The position numbers and the translations under genes were made by a program. From positions 2,108,001-2,172,000 of the forward strand of contig NZ_CP159218.1 of NCBI RefSeq assembly GCF_040438885.1: DNA of 64,000 nt, in the 5' to 3' direction. Positions 9,612 to 20,053 of the stretch are shown here, piece by piece. The notes under the pieces are model-generated. The model saw only the letters and a program-made list of their open reading frames with translations, ran no database searches and was not told where the DNA came from. Origin of the DNA: Nakamurella sp. A5-74 (lineage in GTDB: Bacteria; Actinomycetota; Actinomycetes; Mycobacteriales; Nakamurellaceae). The stretch's first letter is position 1, and each line of letters starts with the position of its first letter.

Positions 9612-10835
9612 GTGCTCGAGCTCCGCTCCCTGGTCACCACACCGCTGCTGGCGTCGTTCCCGTCACCGTCCCGAGGTGTCTGGTACGTCGGGCCGCTCGC
9701 CCTGCGTGCTTACGCCTTGTTCATCATCGCCGGGATCGTGATCGCGGTGATCTGGGGCGGCAAGCGTTACGTGGCACGCGGCGGAGCCCCCGGCCGGATC
9801 GGCGACCTGGCGGTCTGGTGCGTCCCCTTCGGACTGGTCGGTGGCCGGCTGTACCACGTCATCACCGATCACGAGCTGTACTTCGGGGCCGGTCGGAACC
9901 CGTGGAAGGCGTTCGCCATCTGGGAGGGCGGGCTGGGCATCTGGGGCGCGGTGGCCCTCGGCGCGGTCGGTCTCTGGCTGGGGTGCAGGCACTACAAGAT
10001 CCCGATGGCGCCGGTCGCCGACGCGCTCGCTGCACCGCTGATCGTGGCGCAGGCCATCGGCCGGCTCGGCAACTACTTCAACCAGGAGCTGTTCGGTTCG
10101 CTGACCACCCTGCCCTGGGGTCTGGAGGTCTTCGCCCGCACACCGGATGGAGTGCCTGCCGCGGTCGACGCCTGCATCTTTCCCGGTGGGGGAGCCCCGG
10201 AGTTCAGCACCACCTACATCAAGGCCACCCCCGAGGTGTTGTGTGGCACCTACCAGCCGACATTCCTCTACGAGTTGCTGTGGAACCTGCTGGTCGCCGC
10301 GCTGATCGTCTGGGCGGACAAGCGGTTCCGACTCGGTGGGGGCCGGGTGTTCGCGCTGTACGTCGCCGGCTACACCGCCGGTCGGGTCTGGATCGAGGCC
10401 CTCCGGATCGATCCGGCACGGACCATGGTCTTCGGTCTGCGGGTGAACATCGTCGTCTCGATCGTGGTGTTCGTACTCGCCGTCATCTTCCTGATTGCCC
10501 GGCGAGGCGTGAAACGCGAGGACCCGGTACTGGTGGCCGGGACAGGGGGTGCGGATGACGTCCAGATCGATGCAACGAACACCGACGGTGCCCCGCACGC
10601 CGGTGAGCAGGGAGCCCTCCCGGATCCTGACGGCGACCTGCCGACGGAGCCCGGTTCCCAGGATGTGGACTACGCATCCGAGGTCGATCCGGAACCCGCA
10701 GCAACCACTGTCGACACCGCCGGACCGCCTCGCCAGGACGCCGGTACCACCGTCGTGATCAGCAAGGATGTGGTCGAACGCGGCGCCGGCGACGATTCAG
10801 GAGCTGCAGCGCCCGGTGGCCCCAGCAGGGACTGA
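9612..10835 (+). CDS. lgt: Prolipoprotein diacylglyceryl transferase with acidic C-terminal tail
   Basis: This 407-aa integral membrane enzyme transfers diacylglycerol from phosphatidylglycerol to the lipobox Cys of prolipoproteins. Seven membrane segments fill roughly the first 300 residues. The signature GRLGNYFNQELFG near 149-161 contains the essential Arg. The region GGRLYHVITDHELYF near 77 matches the family's conserved His segment. After residue 300 comes a tail of about 100 residues rich in Asp, Glu, Gly and Pro, predicted disordered and cytoplasmic, as often seen in actinobacterial Lgt. Likely substrates in this window are the lipoproteins at 22978, 44115 and 61471. GTG 9612 is the chosen start. 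Confidence 0.95.
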   Translation: MLELRSLVTTPLLASFPSPSRGVWYVGPLALRAYALFIIAGIVIAVIWGGKRYVARGGAPGRIGDLAVWCVPFGLVGGRLYHVITDHELYFGAGRNPWKAFAIWEGGLGIWGAVALGAVGLWLGCRHYKIPMAPVADALAAPLIVAQAIGRLGNYFNQELFGSLTTLPWGLEVFARTPDGVPAAVDACIFPGGGAPEFSTTYIKATPEVLCGTYQPTFLYELLWNLLVAALIVWADKRFRLGGGRVFALYVAGYTAGRVWIEALRIDPARTMVFGLRVNIVVSIVVFVLAVIFLIARRGVKREDPVLVAGTGGADDVQIDATNTDGAPHAGEQGALPDPDGDLPTEPGSQDVDYASEVDPEPAATTVDTAGPPRQDAGTTVVISKDVVERGAGDDSGAAAPGGPSRD

Positions 10836-11076
10836 GTTCCCACATCGTGGGCAGCTGAGTCCGGCATGGCGGGTCAGCCTGTGCTTCTCCTGTAATCTCC
10901 TGGACATCAGGTCATCGCCGTCCTGGTCGACCCACGGGTGACGAGGGGCGGAGCGGAGAACCCGCACCGCGTCCGTACCCCTGAGGCCGGTCCGGGCGTT
11001 TCGCACCCAGCGGTGCCAGCCTGCCGGTCACCACCGAACTCGTCGTCGCGCCCGACAGTTGCGACGACGTCACAGC

Positions 11077-11094
11077 CCGGGCAGTGCTGCCCGG
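11077..11094 (+). promoter_or_regulatory. Inverted repeat in the 288-bp leader region of gltB
   Basis: CCGGGCAG-TG-CTGCCCGG is a perfect 8-bp inverted repeat about 30 nt before the gltB start. It could be an operator or a small RNA hairpin. The rest of 10836-11123 holds a possible -10 (TAATCT, 10893-10898) with no convincing -35, and no gene was seen there. Confidence 0.3.
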
Positions 11095-11123
11095 TAGCTG
11101 ACGAGATGATGCGGAGGTCCGCC

Positions 11124-14100
11124 GTGCAGTATTCGGCTCTCCCCGGCCGCCAGGGTCTGTACGACCCCGGCTTCGAGCGTGACGCCTGTGGTGTCGCAGC
11201 GGTCGTGGACATTGCAGGACGACGGAGCCACCGCATCGTCGCCGACGGCGTCACCGCGCTGATCAACCTCGACCACCGCGGCGCTGCCGGCGCCGACCCG
11301 GCAGTCGGTGACGGCGCCGGCATCCTGATCCAGGTCCCCGTCGACTTCCTGCGAGCCGTCTGCGACTTCGAACTCCCGACCGCGAACCCTGATCCGGCCG
11401 CGGACGCAGATCCCGATGGCGAGTCCTTCGCCGTCGGGATCGCCTTCCTGCCGACCGACGACGCGGCCCGCGCCGAAGCGAAGACGATCATCACCCGCAT
11501 CCTCGCCGAGGAGAGCATCGAGCTGCTGGGCTGGCGCGGTGTCCCGACAGAGCCGATCTCCTCCGGCGTCGGGCAGATGGCGCTGGACGTCATGCCGGTC
11601 TTCGAGCACCTCTTCGTCGCCGCACCCGCGGACGACCGCGGTCGCCGTCCGTTCGGCATCGCCCTGGACCGACTGGTGTTCGCTGCCCGCAAGCGGATCG
11701 AGCACGAGACCGAGAAGGCGGGCGTCGGTGTCTACTTCCCTTCGCTGTCCAGCCGCACCCTCGTCTACAAGGGCATGCTGACCACCGAGCAGCTGCCCGC
11801 GTTCTTCCCGGACATCCGGGACAAGCGGGTCATCAGCGCGATCGCCATCGTCCACTCACGCTTCTCGACCAACACCTTCCCGGCCTGGCCACTGGCCCAT
11901 CCGTACCGCTTCATCGCCCACAACGGCGAGATCAACACCGTTCGCGGCAACCGCAACTGGATGCGCGCCCGGGAAGCGCTGCTGGCCACCGATCTGATCC
12001 CCGGCGACCTGACCAGGCTGTACCCCGTGATCACCGACGGCGGGTCTGATTCTGCGTCCTTCGACGAGGTGCTCGAGCTGCTGCACCTCACCGGCCGGTC
12101 GCTGCCGCACGCGATGATGATGATGATCCCGCAGGCGTGGGAGAACAACGCGACGATGGACCCCGAGGTGCGGGCCTTCGCCGAGTTCCACTCCTCCCTG
12201 ATGGAGCCGTGGGACGGTCCGGCCTGTGTGACCTTCACCGACGGCCGGCTGCTCGGAGCGGTGCTGGATCGCAACGGCCTGCGCCCGGGGCGCTGGTGGC
12301 GGACCGACGACGGCGTCATCGTGCTCGCCTCCGAGGCCGGCGTGCTGCCGATCCCGGAGAGCAGGGTGGTCGAGAAGGGTCGGCTGCAGCCGGGCCGGAT
12401 GTTCCTGGTCGACACCCGAGCCGGACGGGTGCTGGACGACAACGAGGTCAAGGCCGGACTCGCCGGCGAACAGCCGTACGGCGAGTGGGTGCACGCCGGC
12501 GTGATCGACCTGGCCGACCTGCCTGCCCGTGAGCACGTCGTTGCCGCGCACGATGCGGTGCTGCGCCGTCAGCAGGTGTTCGGCTACACGGAGGAGGACC
12601 TGCGGGTCCTGGTGACCCCGATGGCCACCACCGGCGCCGAGGCGAACGGTTCGATGGGGACCGACACCCCCGAACCCGTGCTGTCCGGCCGGGATCGACT
12701 GCTGTTCGACTACTTCACCCAGCTGTTCGCGCAGGTCACCAACCCGCCGCTGGACGCGATCCGGGAGGCGGTCGTCACGTCCCTCGGCGGCGTCATCGGA
12801 CCGGAGAAGAACCTGCTGGATCCGACTCCTGCATCGTGTCGGCACGTCACGCTGCCGTTCCCGGTGATCGACAACGACGACCTGGCGAAGCTGATCGGCA
12901 TCAACATCGACGGTGACATGCCGGGGTTCGCCTCCGCGACGATCGCCGGCCTCTACGAGGTGGCCCGCGGCGGGGAGGGGCTGCGTGAAGCGATCGAGCA
13001 GTGCAGGCGCGATGCCGACGCCGCCATCGCCGCCGGCGCCAGGATCCTGATCCTGTCCGATCGTGATTCCGACGCGACCCGGGCGCCGATCCCGTCACTG
13101 CTGCTCACCTCTGCGATCCACCAGCACCTGGTCCGGGTCAAGACCCGCACCCAGGTCGGGCTGGTGATCGAGTCCGGTGACGCCCGCGAGGTCCACCATG
13201 TGGCGTTGCTGCTCGGTTTCGGCGCGGCCGCGGTGAACCCGTACCTGGTGCTGGAGACCGTCGAGGACATGGCCCACAGCGGGCTGTTGGGCACCACGTC
13301 GGCGCGCACCGCGATCGGCAACATCGTCTACGCGCTCGGCAAGGGCGTGCTCAAGGTGATGAGCAAGATGGGCATCTCCACCATCGCCTCGTACACCGGC
13401 GCGCAGGTGTTCGCCTCGCTCGGTCTGGCCGAATCCGTGATCAGCGAGTACTTCTCCGGCACCGCCAGGCTCGACGGCGGCTCCGATCTCGACGTGATCG
13501 CCGCGGACGTCGCGGCCCGGCACGCCCTGGCGCACCTGCCGGTCAAGACCGCCAGGGAGCACCGCGGGCTGGAGGTCGGTGGCAACTACCAGTGGCGCCG
13601 TGAGGGCGAGATCCACCTGTTCAACCCGGAGACGGTCTACCTGCTCCAACACGCCACCCGGTCCAAGCAGGAGGACGTCTTCCAGCGCTACACCGACGCG
13701 GTGGACGGGCTGGCCAGGGACGGCGCCACCCTCCGCGGTCTGTTCGAGCTCCGGACCGACGAGGTCACGGCGATCCCACTGGCCGAGGTCGAGCCGGCCA
13801 CCGAGATCGTCAAGCGGTTCGTCACCGGCGCGATGAGCTACGGCTCGATCTCGATCGAGGCGCACCAGACACTGGCCATCGCGATGAACAGGCTCGGCGG
13901 CAAGTCGAACACCGGTGAGGGCGGCGAGGACGTCGAGCGGCTGCTCGATCCGACCAGGAGGTCGGCGATCAAGCAGGTCGCGTCGGGTCGCTTCGGCGTC
14001 ACCAGTGCGTACCTGGTGAACGCCGACGAGATCCAGATCAAGATGGCCCAGGGAGCGAAACCCGGTGAGGGCGGCCAACTTCCCGGCCACAAGGTGTATC

Positions 14101-15713
14101 CCTGGATCGCCTCCACCCGGCACGCCACCACCGGTGTCGGCCTCATCTCCCCGCCGCCGCACCACGACATCTACTCCATCGAAGATCTCAAGCAGCTGAT
14201 CCACGACCTGCGCAACGCGAACCCCCGCGCCCGGATCTCGGTGAAGCTGGTCAGCGAGCCGGGTGTCGGTACGGTTGCGGCCGGTGTGGCGAAGGCGCAC
14301 GCCGACACGGTGATCGTCGCCGGCTACGACGGCGGCACCGGTGCGGCAGCACTCACCTCGATCAAACACACCGGTCAGCCGTGGGAACTGGGTCTCGCGG
14401 AGACCCAGCAGACGTTGCGGCTCAACGGGTTGCGCGAACAGGTGCGCGTCCAGGTGGACGGCGGTCTGAAGACCGGCCGCGACGTGATCGTGGCCGCGCT
14501 GCTCGGCGCCGAGGAGTTCGGCTTCTCGACCGCGCCGCTGGTGGTGGCCGGCTGCGTGATGATGCGGGTCTGTCACCTGGACACCTGTCCGGTCGGGATC
14601 GCCACCCAGAATCCCGTCCTGCGCGAGCGGTACACCGGCACGCCGGAGTTCGTCGAGACGTTCTTCCTCTACCTGGCGGAGCAGGTGCGTCGGTTCCTCG
14701 CGGAGCTGGGCCTGCGGACCATCGAGGAGGCGGTGGGTCACGCCGAGCTGCTGCGCACCTCGCCGGTGCTCGACCATGCGCGGGCCGGCGGACTCGACCT
14801 CGCGCCGTTGCTCGAGGTCGCCGACGTCGACTCGCCGCTGCACAACCTCACGCCGCGACCGCACGATCTTTCGAAGTCGTTGGACCACTGGCTGATCGAG
14901 CAGGCGAGCGCCACGCTCGAGCACGCGACCCCGTCGCGCATCGAGCACGGTGTGCGCAACGTCGACCGGACGGTCGGCACCATGCTCGGCTCCGAGGTGA
15001 CGAGGCGGTTCGGGCCGGACGGGTTGCCGGACGGCACCATCGACGTCCGGTTGACCGGCACCGCCGGTCAGTCGTTCGGCGCGTTCCTGCCGCGCGGCAT
15101 CTCGCTCGATCTGCGCGGCGATGCGAACGACTACGTCGGCAAGGGTCTGTCCGGCGGCCGGATCACGGTCCGTCCCGCGCCGGGTAGCCCGACGGATCTG
15201 CGGCTCGAACCGACCGTCATCGCAGGCAACACCATCGGCTACGGAGCCACCTCGGGTGAGCTGTTCCTGCGCGGGATCGTGGGGGAGCGGTTCGCGATCC
15301 GGAACTCCGGAGCGCTGCTGATCTGCGAGGGCGCGGGCGACCACGCCTGCGAGTACATGACGGGCGGACGGGTCGTGGTGCTCGGTCCGACCGGGCGCAA
15401 CGTCGCCGCCGGGATGAGCGGCGGGATCTCCTACCTGCTCGACCCGGATCCCGCACTGATCAACAACGAGTTGGTCGAGCTGGAGCCACTGGCCGAGGAC
15501 GAGTTGGTGTGGCTCGGCGACGTCATCCACACCTACGCGGAGCGCACCGGTTCGCCGATCGCCCGCGGGTTGTTGTCCGACTGGCCACCGTCCGCTGACC
15601 GTTTCCTGCGGGTGATGCCGCGGGACTACAAGCGCGTCCTGCGGATCACCGCCGACGCGGCCTCGTCCGGCCGCGATGCCGATGCGCTGATCATGGAGGA
15701 CGTGCGTGGTTGA
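11124..15713 (+). CDS. gltB: Glutamate synthase (NADPH) large subunit
   Basis: This 1529-aa flavoprotein makes glutamate from 2-oxoglutarate and glutamine-derived ammonia, using electrons from GltD. The class II glutaminase domain starts at Cys22 (DACGV), so a 21-residue propeptide would be cleaved. The central and FMN-binding domains follow, with [12 protein letters not shown] near 924-935. The 3Fe-4S cysteines sit in [15 protein letters not shown] near 1143-1157, and the beta-helical GXGXG domain lies near 1260-1480. GTG 11124 was chosen over ATG 11106 or 11109 because GGAGG lies 6 nt before it and the propeptide length fits. It overlaps gltD by 8 nt. Confidence 0.95.
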   Translation: MQYSALPGRQGLYDPGFERDACGVAAVVDIAGRRSHRIVADGVTALINLDHRGAAGADPAVGDGAGILIQVPVDFLRAVCDFELPTANPDPAADADPDGESFAVGIAFLPTDDAARAEAKTIITRILAEESIELLGWRGVPTEPISSGVGQMALDVMPVFEHLFVAAPADDRGRRPFGIALDRLVFAARKRIEHETEKAGVGVYFPSLSSRTLVYKGMLTTEQLPAFFPDIRDKRVISAIAIVHSRFSTNTFPAWPLAHPYRFIAHNGEINTVRGNRNWMRAREALLATDLIPGDLTRLYPVITDGGSDSASFDEVLELLHLTGRSLPHAMMMMIPQAWENNATMDPEVRAFAEFHSSLMEPWDGPACVTFTDGRLLGAVLDRNGLRPGRWWRTDDGVIVLASEAGVLPIPESRVVEKGRLQPGRMFLVDTRAGRVLDDNEVKAGLAGEQPYGEWVHAGVIDLADLPAREHVVAAHDAVLRRQQVFGYTEEDLRVLVTPMATTGAEANGSMGTDTPEPVLSGRDRLLFDYFTQLFAQVTNPPLDAIREAVVTSLGGVIGPEKNLLDPTPASCRHVTLPFPVIDNDDLAKLIGINIDGDMPGFASATIAGLYEVARGGEGLREAIEQCRRDADAAIAAGARILILSDRDSDATRAPIPSLLLTSAIHQHLVRVKTRTQVGLVIESGDAREVHHVALLLGFGAAAVNPYLVLETVEDMAHSGLLGTTSARTAIGNIVYALGKGVLKVMSKMGISTIASYTGAQVFASLGLAESVISEYFSGTARLDGGSDLDVIAADVAARHALAHLPVKTAREHRGLEVGGNYQWRREGEIHLFNPETVYLLQHATRSKQEDVFQRYTDAVDGLARDGATLRGLFELRTDEVTAIPLAEVEPATEIVKRFVTGAMSYGSISIEAHQTLAIAMNRLGGKSNTGEGGEDVERLLDPTRRSAIKQVASGRFGVTSAYLVNADEIQIKMAQGAKPGEGGQLPGHKVYPWIASTRHATTGVGLISPPPHHDIYSIEDLKQLIHDLRNANPRARISVKLVSEPGVGTVAAGVAKAHADTVIVAGYDGGTGAAALTSIKHTGQPWELGLAETQQTLRLNGLREQVRVQVDGGLKTGRDVIVAALLGAEEFGFSTAPLVVAGCVMMRVCHLDTCPVGIATQNPVLRERYTGTPEFVETFFLYLAEQVRRFLAELGLRTIEEAVGHAELLRTSPVLDHARAGGLDLAPLLEVADVDSPLHNLTPRPHDLSKSLDHWLIEQASATLEHATPSRIEHGVRNVDRTVGTMLGSEVTRRFGPDGLPDGTIDVRLTGTAGQSFGAFLPRGISLDLRGDANDYVGKGLSGGRITVRPAPGSPTDLRLEPTVIAGNTIGYGATSGELFLRGIVGERFAIRNSGALLICEGAGDHACEYMTGGRVVVLGPTGRNVAAGMSGGISYLLDPDPALINNELVELEPLAEDELVWLGDVIHTYAERTGSPIARGLLSDWPPSADRFLRVMPRDYKRVLRITADAASSGRDADALIMEDVRG

Positions 15714-17154
15714 TCCCAGTGGTTTCCTCAAGCACCCCCGGCGGACCCCCACCCGGCGGCCGATCCCGCTGCGCCTGAAGGACTGGCGCGAGGTCTACCA
15801 GCCGTTCGGTGAGACAGACACCCAGCAGCAGGCGGCTCGCTGCATGGACTGCGGGATCCCGTTCTGCCACAACGGATGTCCGCTCGGCAACCTGATCCCG
15901 GAGTGGAACGAGCTGGTCCGCCTCGGGCGCTGGGACGAGGCCTCCGACCGGTTGCACGCGACCAACAACTTCCCCGAGTTCACCGGGCGGCTCTGTCCGG
16001 CGCCCTGCGAGGGCTCGTGCGTGCTGGGCATCGGCGACGACCCGGTGTCCATCAAGGTCGTCGAACAGCAGATCGCCGACCATGCAGTCCGCAGCGGCGG
16101 GCTGGCGCCGCATCCCGCGGTCGGGAGCACCGGCTTCTCGGTGGCCGTCATCGGCTCGGGCCCGGCCGGTCTCGCCGCTGCGCAACAGCTGGTCCGCGCC
16201 GGTCACGCTGCCACGGTGTACGAGCGGGACGGCCGGATCGGCGGGCTCATGCGGTACGGCATCCCCGAGTTCAAGATGGACTCCTCGGTGTTGGACGCCC
16301 GGCTCGAGCAGCTGGTCGCAGAAGGAGTGCGGTTCGTGACGAACTGCAAGATCGGCATCGACGCGAGCATCGACGAGCTGCGCGAGCAGCACGACGCGGT
16401 CCTGATCGCCACCGGCGCAACCGTCGGTCGCGAACTGGAGATCGAAGGACGCCACCTGGAGGGCATCCATTTGGCGATGGAATACCTGGTGGGAGCCAAC
16501 AAGTTCGTCGAGGGGACGGCCGACTCGCTGCAGATCGACGCGGCCGGCCGGAATGTCGTGATCATCGGCGGCGGCGACACCGGCGCCGACTGCTACGGCA
16601 CCGCGCTGCGCCAGGGCGCCGCGTCGGTGACCCAGCTCGACATCCACGGCAGGCCGCCGGAGATCCGGCACGAATCGACCCCGTGGCCGGTGTACCCGCT
16701 GATGCTCCGGGTGGCGGCGGCGCACGAGGAGGGCGGCGAGCGGGTGTTCGGCGTCAACTCGACCTCGTTCGAGGGTGTCGACGGACGGGTCAGCGGGCTG
16801 AACCTCGTTGCCGGACAGCGGGTTCCTGGTGGGTTCCTGACCTCGGACGGCACCGACAAGCACCTGCAGACCGATCTGGTGCTGCTGGCGCTGGGCTTCA
16901 CCGGACCGGAGACGGACGGTTTCGTCGCCGAACTCGGGCTCGGCGTCACGGGGCGGGGTGCCATCGACCGGGACGAGGAGTACTCCACCAACGTGCCGGG
17001 CGTGTTCGTCGCGGGCGACGCCGGACGCGGGCAGTCGCTGATCGTCTGGGCGATCGCCGAGGGGCGCTCGGCCGCGGCCGGGATCGACCGCTACCTGACC
17101 GGCCGGACCGCGCTACCGGATCCCGTCGAGCCGTCTGCCGCAGCCCTGCGCTGA
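15706..17154 (+). CDS. gltD: Glutamate synthase (NADPH) small subunit
   Basis: This 482-aa subunit oxidises NADPH and passes electrons through FAD and 4Fe-4S clusters to GltB. The N-terminal cluster ligands are in [17 protein letters not shown] near 46-62 and [12 protein letters not shown] near 98-109. The FAD Rossmann motif is GSGPAGLAA near 149, the NADPH motif [11 protein letters not shown] near 285, and [12 protein letters not shown] near 435 closes the FAD site. GTG 15706 has GGAGGA 5 nt upstream, lying within the end of gltB. Transcription probably ends in the repeat-bearing gap that follows. Confidence 0.95.
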   Translation: MVDPSGFLKHPRRTPTRRPIPLRLKDWREVYQPFGETDTQQQAARCMDCGIPFCHNGCPLGNLIPEWNELVRLGRWDEASDRLHATNNFPEFTGRLCPAPCEGSCVLGIGDDPVSIKVVEQQIADHAVRSGGLAPHPAVGSTGFSVAVIGSGPAGLAAAQQLVRAGHAATVYERDGRIGGLMRYGIPEFKMDSSVLDARLEQLVAEGVRFVTNCKIGIDASIDELREQHDAVLIATGATVGRELEIEGRHLEGIHLAMEYLVGANKFVEGTADSLQIDAAGRNVVIIGGGDTGADCYGTALRQGAASVTQLDIHGRPPEIRHESTPWPVYPLMLRVAAAHEEGGERVFGVNSTSFEGVDGRVSGLNLVAGQRVPGGFLTSDGTDKHLQTDLVLLALGFTGPETDGFVAELGLGVTGRGAIDRDEEYSTNVPGVFVAGDAGRGQSLIVWAIAEGRSAAAGIDRYLTGRTALPDPVEPSAAALR

Positions 17155-17190
17155 GCTGGTTCGCCTGTTCTCGGCGCATGCGGGATTGGT

Positions 17191-17397
17191 GCGGCGCATG
17201 CTCGCGTGTCTTCTGTGACCCTCGGAAGGCTCTCTCGCGGCACACCGGAATGCGCAGCGGCTGGGGTGGTCGCGGACGAGCCGGTCGAGGCCCCCCGCGC
17301 ATGCGCAAGCGGTGCGGCGCATGCCCAATCGCGCGGCGCATGCTCGCGTGTCGGCTGTGGCCCTCGGAGGGCTCTCTTGCGACGCATCGGAATGCGC
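17191..17397. repeat. Two 65-bp direct repeats in the gltD-pyk gap
   Basis: Copies at 17191-17255 and 17333-17397 share the frame GCGGCGCATGCTCGCGTGT ... CGGAATGCGC, with roughly nine differences across 65 bp. Several further GGCGCATGC words lie between and before them. Each copy contains CCCTCGGA(A/G)GGCTCTCT. This is the 345-bp interval 17155-17499 between gltD and pyk. Short open frames on both strands here are repetitive and not gene-like. The function is unknown, and the pattern looks like an intergenic repeat family. Confidence 0.8.
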
Positions 17398-17486
17398 CCC
17401 ACCCACACCGAGCCCCGCAACCCACGACGGAACCGCCCAGACCGACGCGGAGGTGAACCGATTCAGAGACGGCCACCACGTACCGC

Positions 17487-17492
17487 TACGCT
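17487..17492 (+). promoter_or_regulatory. -10 element of pyk
   Basis: TACGCT lies 7 nt before the pyk ATG at 17500, giving a predicted leaderless transcript. No ribosome binding site is visible between them. Confidence 0.5.
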
Positions 17493-17499
17493 GGGTGTC

Positions 17500-18927
17500 A
17501 TGGATCGCCGCGCGAAGATCGTCTGCACCCTTGGCCCCGCCACTTCCTCCCAGGAACAGATCGACGCTCTCGTCGATGCCGGGATGGACGTGGCCCGGAT
17601 GAACTTCTCGCACGGACGGCACGAGGATCACGCCTCGGTCCACCACCACGTGCGCGCTGCTGCGAAGCGGACCGGTCGCGCGGTCGGCATCCTCGCGGAT
17701 CTGCAGGGCCCGAAGATCCGCCTCGGTCGGTTCGAGGACGGGCTCTCCCCGTACTGGGCCACCGGCTCGGATGTCGTCATCACCATCGACGACATCACCG
17801 GTTCCGAGACCCGTGTCTCCACCACCTACAAAGGCCTGGCCAACGACGCACGTCCCGGCGACCGGCTGCTGATCGACGACGGCAAGGTCGGGCTGGTCGT
17901 CACCGAGGTCAGTGGCAACGACGTGCGCTGCAAGGTCACCGAGGGTGGCCCGGTCTCCAACAACAAGGGCATCTCGCTGCCGGGCATGAACGTGTCCGTG
18001 CCGGCGATGAGCGAGAAGGACATCGCGGACCTCGAGTTCGCGCTGTCGCTGGGTGTCGACCTGATCGCACTGTCCTTCGTCCGCTCACCGTCGGACATCG
18101 ACCTGGTCCACCAGGTGATGGACAGGGTCGGCGCCCCCCGCGTCCCGGTGATCGCCAAGTTGGAGAAGCCGGAGGCCGTCGCCAACCTCGAGGCCATCGT
18201 GCTGGCCTTCGACGCGGTGATGGTCGCTCGCGGCGACCTCGGCGTCGAGCTGCCGCTCGAGCAGGTCCCGCTGGTTCAGAAGCGCGCCGTGCAGATCGCC
18301 CGGGAGAACGCGAAGCCCGTCATCGTCGCGACGCAGATGCTGGAGTCGATGATCGAGCACTCGCGGCCCACCCGCGCAGAGGCTTCCGACGTCGCCAACG
18401 CCGTGCTGGACGGTGCCGACGCCGTCATGCTCTCCGGCGAGACCTCGGTCGGCAAGTATCCGATCGTGACGGTCCGGACGATGGCCAGGATCATCAGTGC
18501 GGTCGAGAACGACTCCGTCGCCGCGCCGCCGCTGACGCACACCCCGCGGACCAAGCGCGGCGTGCTGTCGTACGCGGCTCGCGACATCGGCGAGCGGCTC
18601 GAGGCCAAGGCGCTGGTCGCCTTCACCCAGTCCGGCGACACCGTCCGCAGGCTCTCCCGCCTGCACACCCCGCTGCCGTTGCTGGCCTTCACCCCACTGG
18701 AGTCCACCCGCAACGAGCTGGCGCTGACCTGGGGGGTGGAGACGTTCCTCACCCCTACCGTCGAGACCACCGACGCGATGGTCCGGCTCGTCGACGAGGC
18801 CATGCTGAAGATTCCCGGTTATCACGTCGGCGACATCGTCGTGATCGTGGCGGGATCGCCGCCCAACACCCCCGGTTCCACCAACCTGATCCGGGTCCAC
18901 CGGATCGGCGAGGAAGACCTCAGCTGA
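17500..18927 (+). CDS. pyk: Pyruvate kinase
   Basis: This 475-aa glycolytic enzyme transfers phosphate from phosphoenolpyruvate to ADP. RAKIVCTLGPA is at the N-terminus, MNFSHG near 33, and the ADP/metal loop near LQGPKIRLG (about 70). The signature block is IAKLEKPEAV near 218-227 with the catalytic Lys, and TQMLESMI near 276 follows. Length is standard. The ATG at 17500 gives MDRRAKIV. An in-frame extension to 17206 runs through intergenic repeats and is rejected. Confidence 0.96.
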   Translation: MDRRAKIVCTLGPATSSQEQIDALVDAGMDVARMNFSHGRHEDHASVHHHVRAAAKRTGRAVGILADLQGPKIRLGRFEDGLSPYWATGSDVVITIDDITGSETRVSTTYKGLANDARPGDRLLIDDGKVGLVVTEVSGNDVRCKVTEGGPVSNNKGISLPGMNVSVPAMSEKDIADLEFALSLGVDLIALSFVRSPSDIDLVHQVMDRVGAPRVPVIAKLEKPEAVANLEAIVLAFDAVMVARGDLGVELPLEQVPLVQKRAVQIARENAKPVIVATQMLESMIEHSRPTRAEASDVANAVLDGADAVMLSGETSVGKYPIVTVRTMARIISAVENDSVAAPPLTHTPRTKRGVLSYAARDIGERLEAKALVAFTQSGDTVRRLSRLHTPLPLLAFTPLESTRNELALTWGVETFLTPTVETTDAMVRLVDEAMLKIPGYHVGDIVVIVAGSPPNTPGSTNLIRVHRIGEEDLS

Positions 18928-18972
18928 AGGGCTGCTCCGCGGCCCGGGTCGCTCAGGACGACGGCGCGCCGC

Positions 18973-18978
18973 TAGCGT
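18973..18978 (+). promoter_or_regulatory. -10 element of tesB-like gene
   Basis: TAGCGT lies 7 nt before the GTG at 18986, consistent with leaderless transcription independent of pyk. Confidence 0.45.
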
Positions 18979-18985
18979 GTGAGCG

Positions 18986-19921
18986 GTGAGCAACCACTCC
19001 GATCCGGAAACGCCCGCCGACCGCCCGGGTAGCGATCTCGAGCGGGACAGCGACGGGGTTCCGCGTGGCCAGAAGGTGCTGGATGCCACGCTCGGCCTGT
19101 TGGACGTCCACCAGCTGGAGGTGGACCTCTACCGCGGATATTCGCCGAAGAACGCGATGGTCAGGGTCTTCGGCGGACAGGTCGCCGCACAGGCGATGGT
19201 CGCAGCCTGCCGCACGGTCCCTGCCGATCGGACAGTGCACTCGCTGCACTCCTACTTCGTGCGGCCGGGGGATCCGCGTCAGCCGATCGACTTCCGGGTC
19301 GATCGCACGCGTGACGGACGTTCCTTCACCACCCGCAGAGTGGTTGCGCAGCAGGGGGATCAGGTGATCTTCACGCTCTCGGCCTCCTTCCAGATCGACG
19401 AGCCCGGCCTGGACCACCAGCTCGACATGCCGGACGTGCCCGATCCGGACAGCCTGCCGACGTTTGCCGAGCTGGTCGCCGGGGCCCCCGATGCCGCGCC
19501 TTGGGACACGCTGCCGCGCCCGGTCGACATCCGGTACGTGACTGCGCCGCCGTGGTCCCGCAGGTCCGGTTCGCCGCAGCGCGGCGCGCGGAACCAGGTG
19601 TGGTTCAAGGCAGACGGCGCCATGCCTGACGACCCTGTCCTGCACCAGTGCCTGCTGACGTATGTGTCCGACCTGTTCCTGCTCGACTCGGCCCTCGCCG
19701 CGCACGGCATCAACTCATCGGCCCGCGGACTGCAGATGGCGTCGCTGGACCATGCCGTCTGGTTCCACCGCCCGATCCGGATGGATGACTGGGTGCTGTA
19801 CGACACGGGTTCCCCCAGCGCGTCCGGCGCGCGAGGCTTGGCGATCGGGACCTTCTTCTCGGTGGACGGTCCGATGCTCGCCACCGTCGTGCAGGAGGGG
19901 CTGGTCCGGCTCCGCCGCTGA
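18986..19921 (+). CDS. tesB: Acyl-CoA thioesterase II
   Basis: This 311-aa double hot-dog protein hydrolyses acyl-CoA to free acid and CoA. The first hot-dog has FGGQVAAQAMVAA near 58-70 and SLHSYFVRPGDP near 83-94. The second has MASLDHAVWFHRP near 251-263 followed by WVLYDTGSPSASG and ARGLAIGTFF, the conserved Asp/Gln/Thr region of the TesB family. The position after pyk matches the mycobacterial tesB1 neighbourhood. The N-terminal 25 residues are polar and variable. Confidence 0.93.
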   Translation: MSNHSDPETPADRPGSDLERDSDGVPRGQKVLDATLGLLDVHQLEVDLYRGYSPKNAMVRVFGGQVAAQAMVAACRTVPADRTVHSLHSYFVRPGDPRQPIDFRVDRTRDGRSFTTRRVVAQQGDQVIFTLSASFQIDEPGLDHQLDMPDVPDPDSLPTFAELVAGAPDAAPWDTLPRPVDIRYVTAPPWSRRSGSPQRGARNQVWFKADGAMPDDPVLHQCLLTYVSDLFLLDSALAAHGINSSARGLQMASLDHAVWFHRPIRMDDWVLYDTGSPSASGARGLAIGTFFSVDGPMLATVVQEGLVRLRR

Positions 19922-19926
19922 CCATC

Positions 19927-20040
19927 CGACTGTGGGTTCCGCGGGCCTGGGGTCTCGGCGACCGTGGGTTCCGCGGGCCTGGGGTCCTGGCGACCGTGGG
20001 GTCCGCGGGCCTGGGGTCCTGGCGACCGTGGGGTCCGCGA
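19927..20040. repeat. Tandem repeat, 32-bp unit, about 3.6 copies
   Basis: Units begin at 19927, 19959, 19991 and 20023 (partial). They read CGACCGTGGGGTCCGCGGGC followed by CTGGGGTCCTGG. The second and third differ by a single base and the first is more diverged. It sits between the convergent tesB and reductase genes and may act as a boundary or be neutral slippage. It contains no open frame of interest. Confidence 0.9.
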
Positions 20041-20053
20041 ACGTCGGTGGTGG

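Noticed and set aside
10938..11123. N-terminal extension of GltB upstream of GTG 11124
   Set aside because: The glutaminase Cys must be exposed by cleavage of a short propeptide; a good GGAGG site precedes GTG 11124, and the extension lies in intergenic sequence.
13095..15752. 885-aa open frame on the minus strand across gltB and the gltD start
   Set aside because: Antisense shadow of a GC-rich gene: composition is rich in Arg, Gln, His and Gly, with no domain signature, while gltB on the other strand has all its catalytic motifs.
17091..17649. Small minus-strand ORFs with ACAAP-type repeats between gltD and pyk
   Set aside because: They are translations of the 65-bp direct repeats, overlap the real 5' end of pyk, and lack ribosome sites.
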